This document shows, piece after piece, positions 61,961 to 64,000 of a stretch of DNA of 64,000 nucleotides; the first letter of the stretch is position 1, and every line of letters begins with the position of its first letter. A model generated the notes under the pieces. It saw only the letters and a list, made by a program, of their open reading frames with translations. It ran no database searches and was not told the origin of the DNA. The stretch spans positions 2,108,001-2,172,000 of the forward strand of contig NZ_JASKUT010000001.1 of NCBI RefSeq assembly GCF_030167925.1. The letters are read 5' to 3'. Origin of the DNA: Paenibacillus silviterrae. Lineage in GTDB: Bacteria > Bacillota > Bacilli > Paenibacillales > NBRC-103111. The translations under genes and the position numbers were made by a program.

Positions 61961-62836
61961 TCACCCCTCGTCGTAGCGGATGACCGCCCTGGTAACAAAC
62001 GTAATGATCAGCGTCGCAGCAATGACAAGGAAACCGGCTGCCGTCGCCGTACCGACCTTGAACTCCAATATTCCTTTTTGATACGTGTACATCATAATGA
62101 CATCCACCTTGTTGGCGATCGCACCGTTGCGCATAACGAAGATTTGGTCGAACATCCGAAGTATGCTCAGGACATTCAGCATGATGACAACCTTCATGGT
62201 GCTGATCAATTGCGGGATGGTCACAAAACGCACCTGCTGCCAGCGGTTCGCCCCGTCGATCCGCGCAGCCTCATACAAAGAGGGATTGATGGTCACGATA
62301 GAGGCCAAATACAAAATACAAGTAAAGCCCATTTCCTTCCAAGCGGCCGTAAGCACCATAATCGAGCGGGCATACGTTTCCGTAGACATAAAGCTGATCG
62401 GCCTCTCCGCTCCGAACAGCTTCATGATTTGGTTCACAATTCCCGTATCCGGCGACAGCATCAGAATCCACATGCCGCCGACCACGACCCAGGAGAACAG
62501 ATGCGGCAGATAGACGACCATTTGTGTGACCTTTTTGAACCAGGTGGAGAACACCTCATTCAAGGATAGCGCCAGCACAATCGGCGTGATAAAGCTGAAG
62601 ATCAGGATGCCGATCCCGATCACAAGCGTATTCTCGAACGCATGCCAGAAGGTCGGATCCTTCAGCACCGTCATATAATTTTCCAGACCGACGAAGGGCC
62701 TGTTACCGATCAGACGGAAATTTTGGAAGCTGATGATAAAGCCCCGCACAAGCGGATAATAGGAAAAGATGAAAAAATACGCCAGGATCGGCAGCATCAT
62801 CAGATACAGCGTTTTATACTTGAGAACGGCTCTCAT
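61961..62836 (-). CDS. Sugar ABC transporter permease, LplB type
   Basis: 291 residues, six membrane helices, with YEAARIDGANRWQQVRFVTIPQLISTMKVVIMLNVLSI as EAA loop and LKYKTLYLMMLPILAYFFIFSYYPLVRGFIISFQNFRLIGNRPFVGLENY as the LplB-type start. AAGGTGG lies nine bases before the ATG. Partner of the following permease and of the binding protein upstream. Confidence 0.9.
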   Translation of the reverse strand: MRAVLKYKTLYLMMLPILAYFFIFSYYPLVRGFIISFQNFRLIGNRPFVGLENYMTVLKDPTFWHAFENTLVIGIGILIFSFITPIVLALSLNEVFSTWFKKVTQMVVYLPHLFSWVVVGGMWILMLSPDTGIVNQIMKLFGAERPISFMSTETYARSIMVLTAAWKEMGFTCILYLASIVTINPSLYEAARIDGANRWQQVRFVTIPQLISTMKVVIMLNVLSILRMFDQIFVMRNGAIANKVDVIMMYTYQKGILEFKVGTATAAGFLVIAATLIITFVTRAVIRYDEG

Positions 62837-62862
62837 GGGCAGCCACCACCTTGTCGGTAAGG

Positions 62863-62898
62863 TAAGAGGGAGCAGGACAGGGTCGATACTCCCTCTTA
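62863..62898 (-). other. Intercistronic stem-loop after the second binding-protein gene
   Basis: TAAGAGGGAG (62863-62872) and CTCCCTCTTA (62889-62898) are perfect 10-base complements with a 16-base loop and no T-tract. It has the same place and likely role as the hairpin at 40731-40771. Confidence 0.7.
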
Positions 62899-62910
62899 GC
62901 GAACTCTTGA

Positions 62911-64000
62911 TTAATCGATCAGCTTGGCGGCCTTCAGCTGCTCACGCATCTTCTTGACCGCTTCCGCCGCCGGCATTTGACCCTGAATGGCCTTGAAGGA
63001 ATACTCGTTGATGATTTTCTCGGCATCGGCCCATTTGGGAGGCGTCAGCTCTAGCGTTGCGTATTTCATGACCAGCTCCTGCGCTTCCTGCACGCCCGGC
63101 AGCTTTCCGAACGGCTCCTTGACATTTTTGTTGTACCAGAACGGAACTCCGTGATCCATAGCGTGCTCTTTGCCGGTTTTGGTCAGCTCATACTTGCCGT
63201 CCTTCTCGGTATAATCCTGATCCTTGATCCCGAGGGAACCCAGAATAATGCCGTCCTTGGAATGCCACCATTCGATAAAGCTGAAGGCCGTCTTCGGGTT
63301 TGTAGCATTCACCGGGATGACCCATACGTCCGGGTCGCCGCGACGAAGCATGTAGTTTCCGTTCGGACCGACAGCTCCCGGCAAGCCCTTCGCTTGGAAC
63401 GCCGTATTCGGATCCTGCTCCTTGCGGGTGTTGTTCAGCATACCGACCCATGCATCCCAGTACGTAATCATGCCGACCCGGTCCGTAAGGAACAGGTTGC
63501 GCATTTTTCCCGTATCGTTGGTCGCAAAGTTCGGGTCGAGAATGCCTTCCTTATAGAGCTTATTCAGCCACTCGTAGATCGGAATGGCGGCATCCGTCGA
63601 ATAAGGAACGTCCAGCTTGCCGTCCTTCTCCACATACCGCTGCTTCAAGCCCGCCGCACTGAAGAAGCCTTGAAGCTCATACATGCCGGCGGTGCTTAAA
63701 CCGAAGGTGTCCTTCTTGCCGTTCCCGTCAGGATCCTGTTCTGTGAAGGCCTTCAGCACCTTGTAGTAATCATCGAGCGTCTTAGGCTCCTCCAGATTCA
63801 GCTTCTTCAGCCAATCGGCACGGACGGTAGGCATGGTGCCGCCTTGAAACTTCGTGAACACACCGTAAATTTTGCCGTCCTTGGACTTCACCTGCTCCCA
63901 CTCCTGCGCAGGAATGACGTTCGGATCGGAAAGCGTTTTGGAGCCTTTCACCTGATCGGTAAGCGGCGTCAGAATGCCCTGCTCAATGAACGTATTCATC
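62911..64000 (-). CDS. Sugar-binding lipoprotein of the second ABC importer, C-terminal part
   Basis: About 363 residues are inside the window; the start and lipoprotein signal lie beyond the right edge. WLKKLNLEEPKTLDDYYKVLKAFTEQDPDGNGKKDTFGLS, FLTDRVGMITYWDAWVG and KTAFSFIEWWHSKDGIILGSLGIKDQDY follow the LplA/YtcQ binding-protein family. It would supply substrate to the two permeases downstream. It ends 12 bases before the intercistronic hairpin. Confidence 0.9.
   Translation of the reverse strand, partial: MNTFIEQGILTPLTDQVKGSKTLSDPNVIPAQEWEQVKSKDGKIYGVFTKFQGGTMPTVRADWLKKLNLEEPKTLDDYYKVLKAFTEQDPDGNGKKDTFGLSTAGMYELQGFFSAAGLKQRYVEKDGKLDVPYSTDAAIPIYEWLNKLYKEGILDPNFATNDTGKMRNLFLTDRVGMITYWDAWVGMLNNTRKEQDPNTAFQAKGLPGAVGPNGNYMLRRGDPDVWVIPVNATNPKTAFSFIEWWHSKDGIILGSLGIKDQDYTEKDGKYELTKTGKEHAMDHGVPFWYNKNVKEPFGKLPGVQEAQELVMKYATLELTPPKWADAEKIINEYSFKAIQGQMPAAEAVKKMREQLKAAKLID

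Noticed and set aside
1..64000. CRISPR arrays, tRNA or rRNA genes, prophage, plasmid origin
   Set aside because: No regularly spaced repeats, cloverleaf-type sequences, rRNA segments or phage structural genes were recognised in reading both strands.

Overview
The window looks like chromosome from a Paenibacillus-type, spore-forming Firmicute. The evidence is an S-layer protein with three SLH domains, a SpoVB-type flippase, LTA-synthase-like and UDPGP-family envelope enzymes, YtcQ/YtcP/YteP-type sugar ABC systems without their own ATPase, an AraC regulator with membrane sensor domain, strong Shine-Dalgarno sites with frequent TTG/GTG starts, and moderately high GC. I see no rRNA, tRNA, prophage or CRISPR array. 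All functions are assigned by reading motifs; no database search was run.

Layout. 0-4.3 kb: amino-sugar catabolism, with a ROK kinase and a DeoR-type repressor divergent from nagBA across a consensus promoter and a palindromic operator. 4.3-8.7 kb: single genes (GNAT, HAD, an unusual dihydroorotate-dehydrogenase-like protein fused to a duplicated membrane module, a cytosolic GH73 glucosaminidase). 8.7-9 kb: a fold-back MITE-like element. 9-20.2 kb: cell surface and signalling (S-layer protein, PAS-PAS-GGDEF-EAL protein behind a c-di-GMP-I riboswitch, UDPGP-family pyrophosphorylase, LTA-synthase-like protein, SpoVB). 20.4-22.2 kb: formate/nitrite-type channel and L-lactate dehydrogenase. 22.3-31 kb: small hypothetical gene, chemoreceptor, self-regulated TetR/HXXEE pair, DUF3892 protein, two unrelated acetyltransferases, two Gfo/Idh/MocA oxidoreductases. 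31.4-32.6 kb: PatB-type C-S lyase.

The second half is three carbohydrate loci, all on the minus strand. (i) 44.9 to 32.6 kb: AraC sensor-regulator, ABC importer (binding protein and two permeases), TIM-barrel isomerase, an uncharacterised toroid-type enzyme, a GH105-type hydrolase and an MFS transporter. It resembles the rhamnogalacturonan systems of Bacillus. (ii) 53.1 to 45.1 kb: a complete myo-inositol catabolic operon, iolD-E-G-B-C-J-A, with two LacI-type operators flanking its promoter. (iii) 64 to 55.1 kb: ABC importer, PHP phosphoesterase, EEP phosphatase, DUF5054/GH38-like mannosidase and a LacI regulator. No signal peptide is visible on these enzymes, so substrates are probably imported whole and degraded in the cytosol. 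The co-occurrence of two phosphoesterase-type enzymes with a mannosidase-like enzyme beside an inositol operon suggests, as inference only, use of a phosphorylated (perhaps inositol-containing) glycan.
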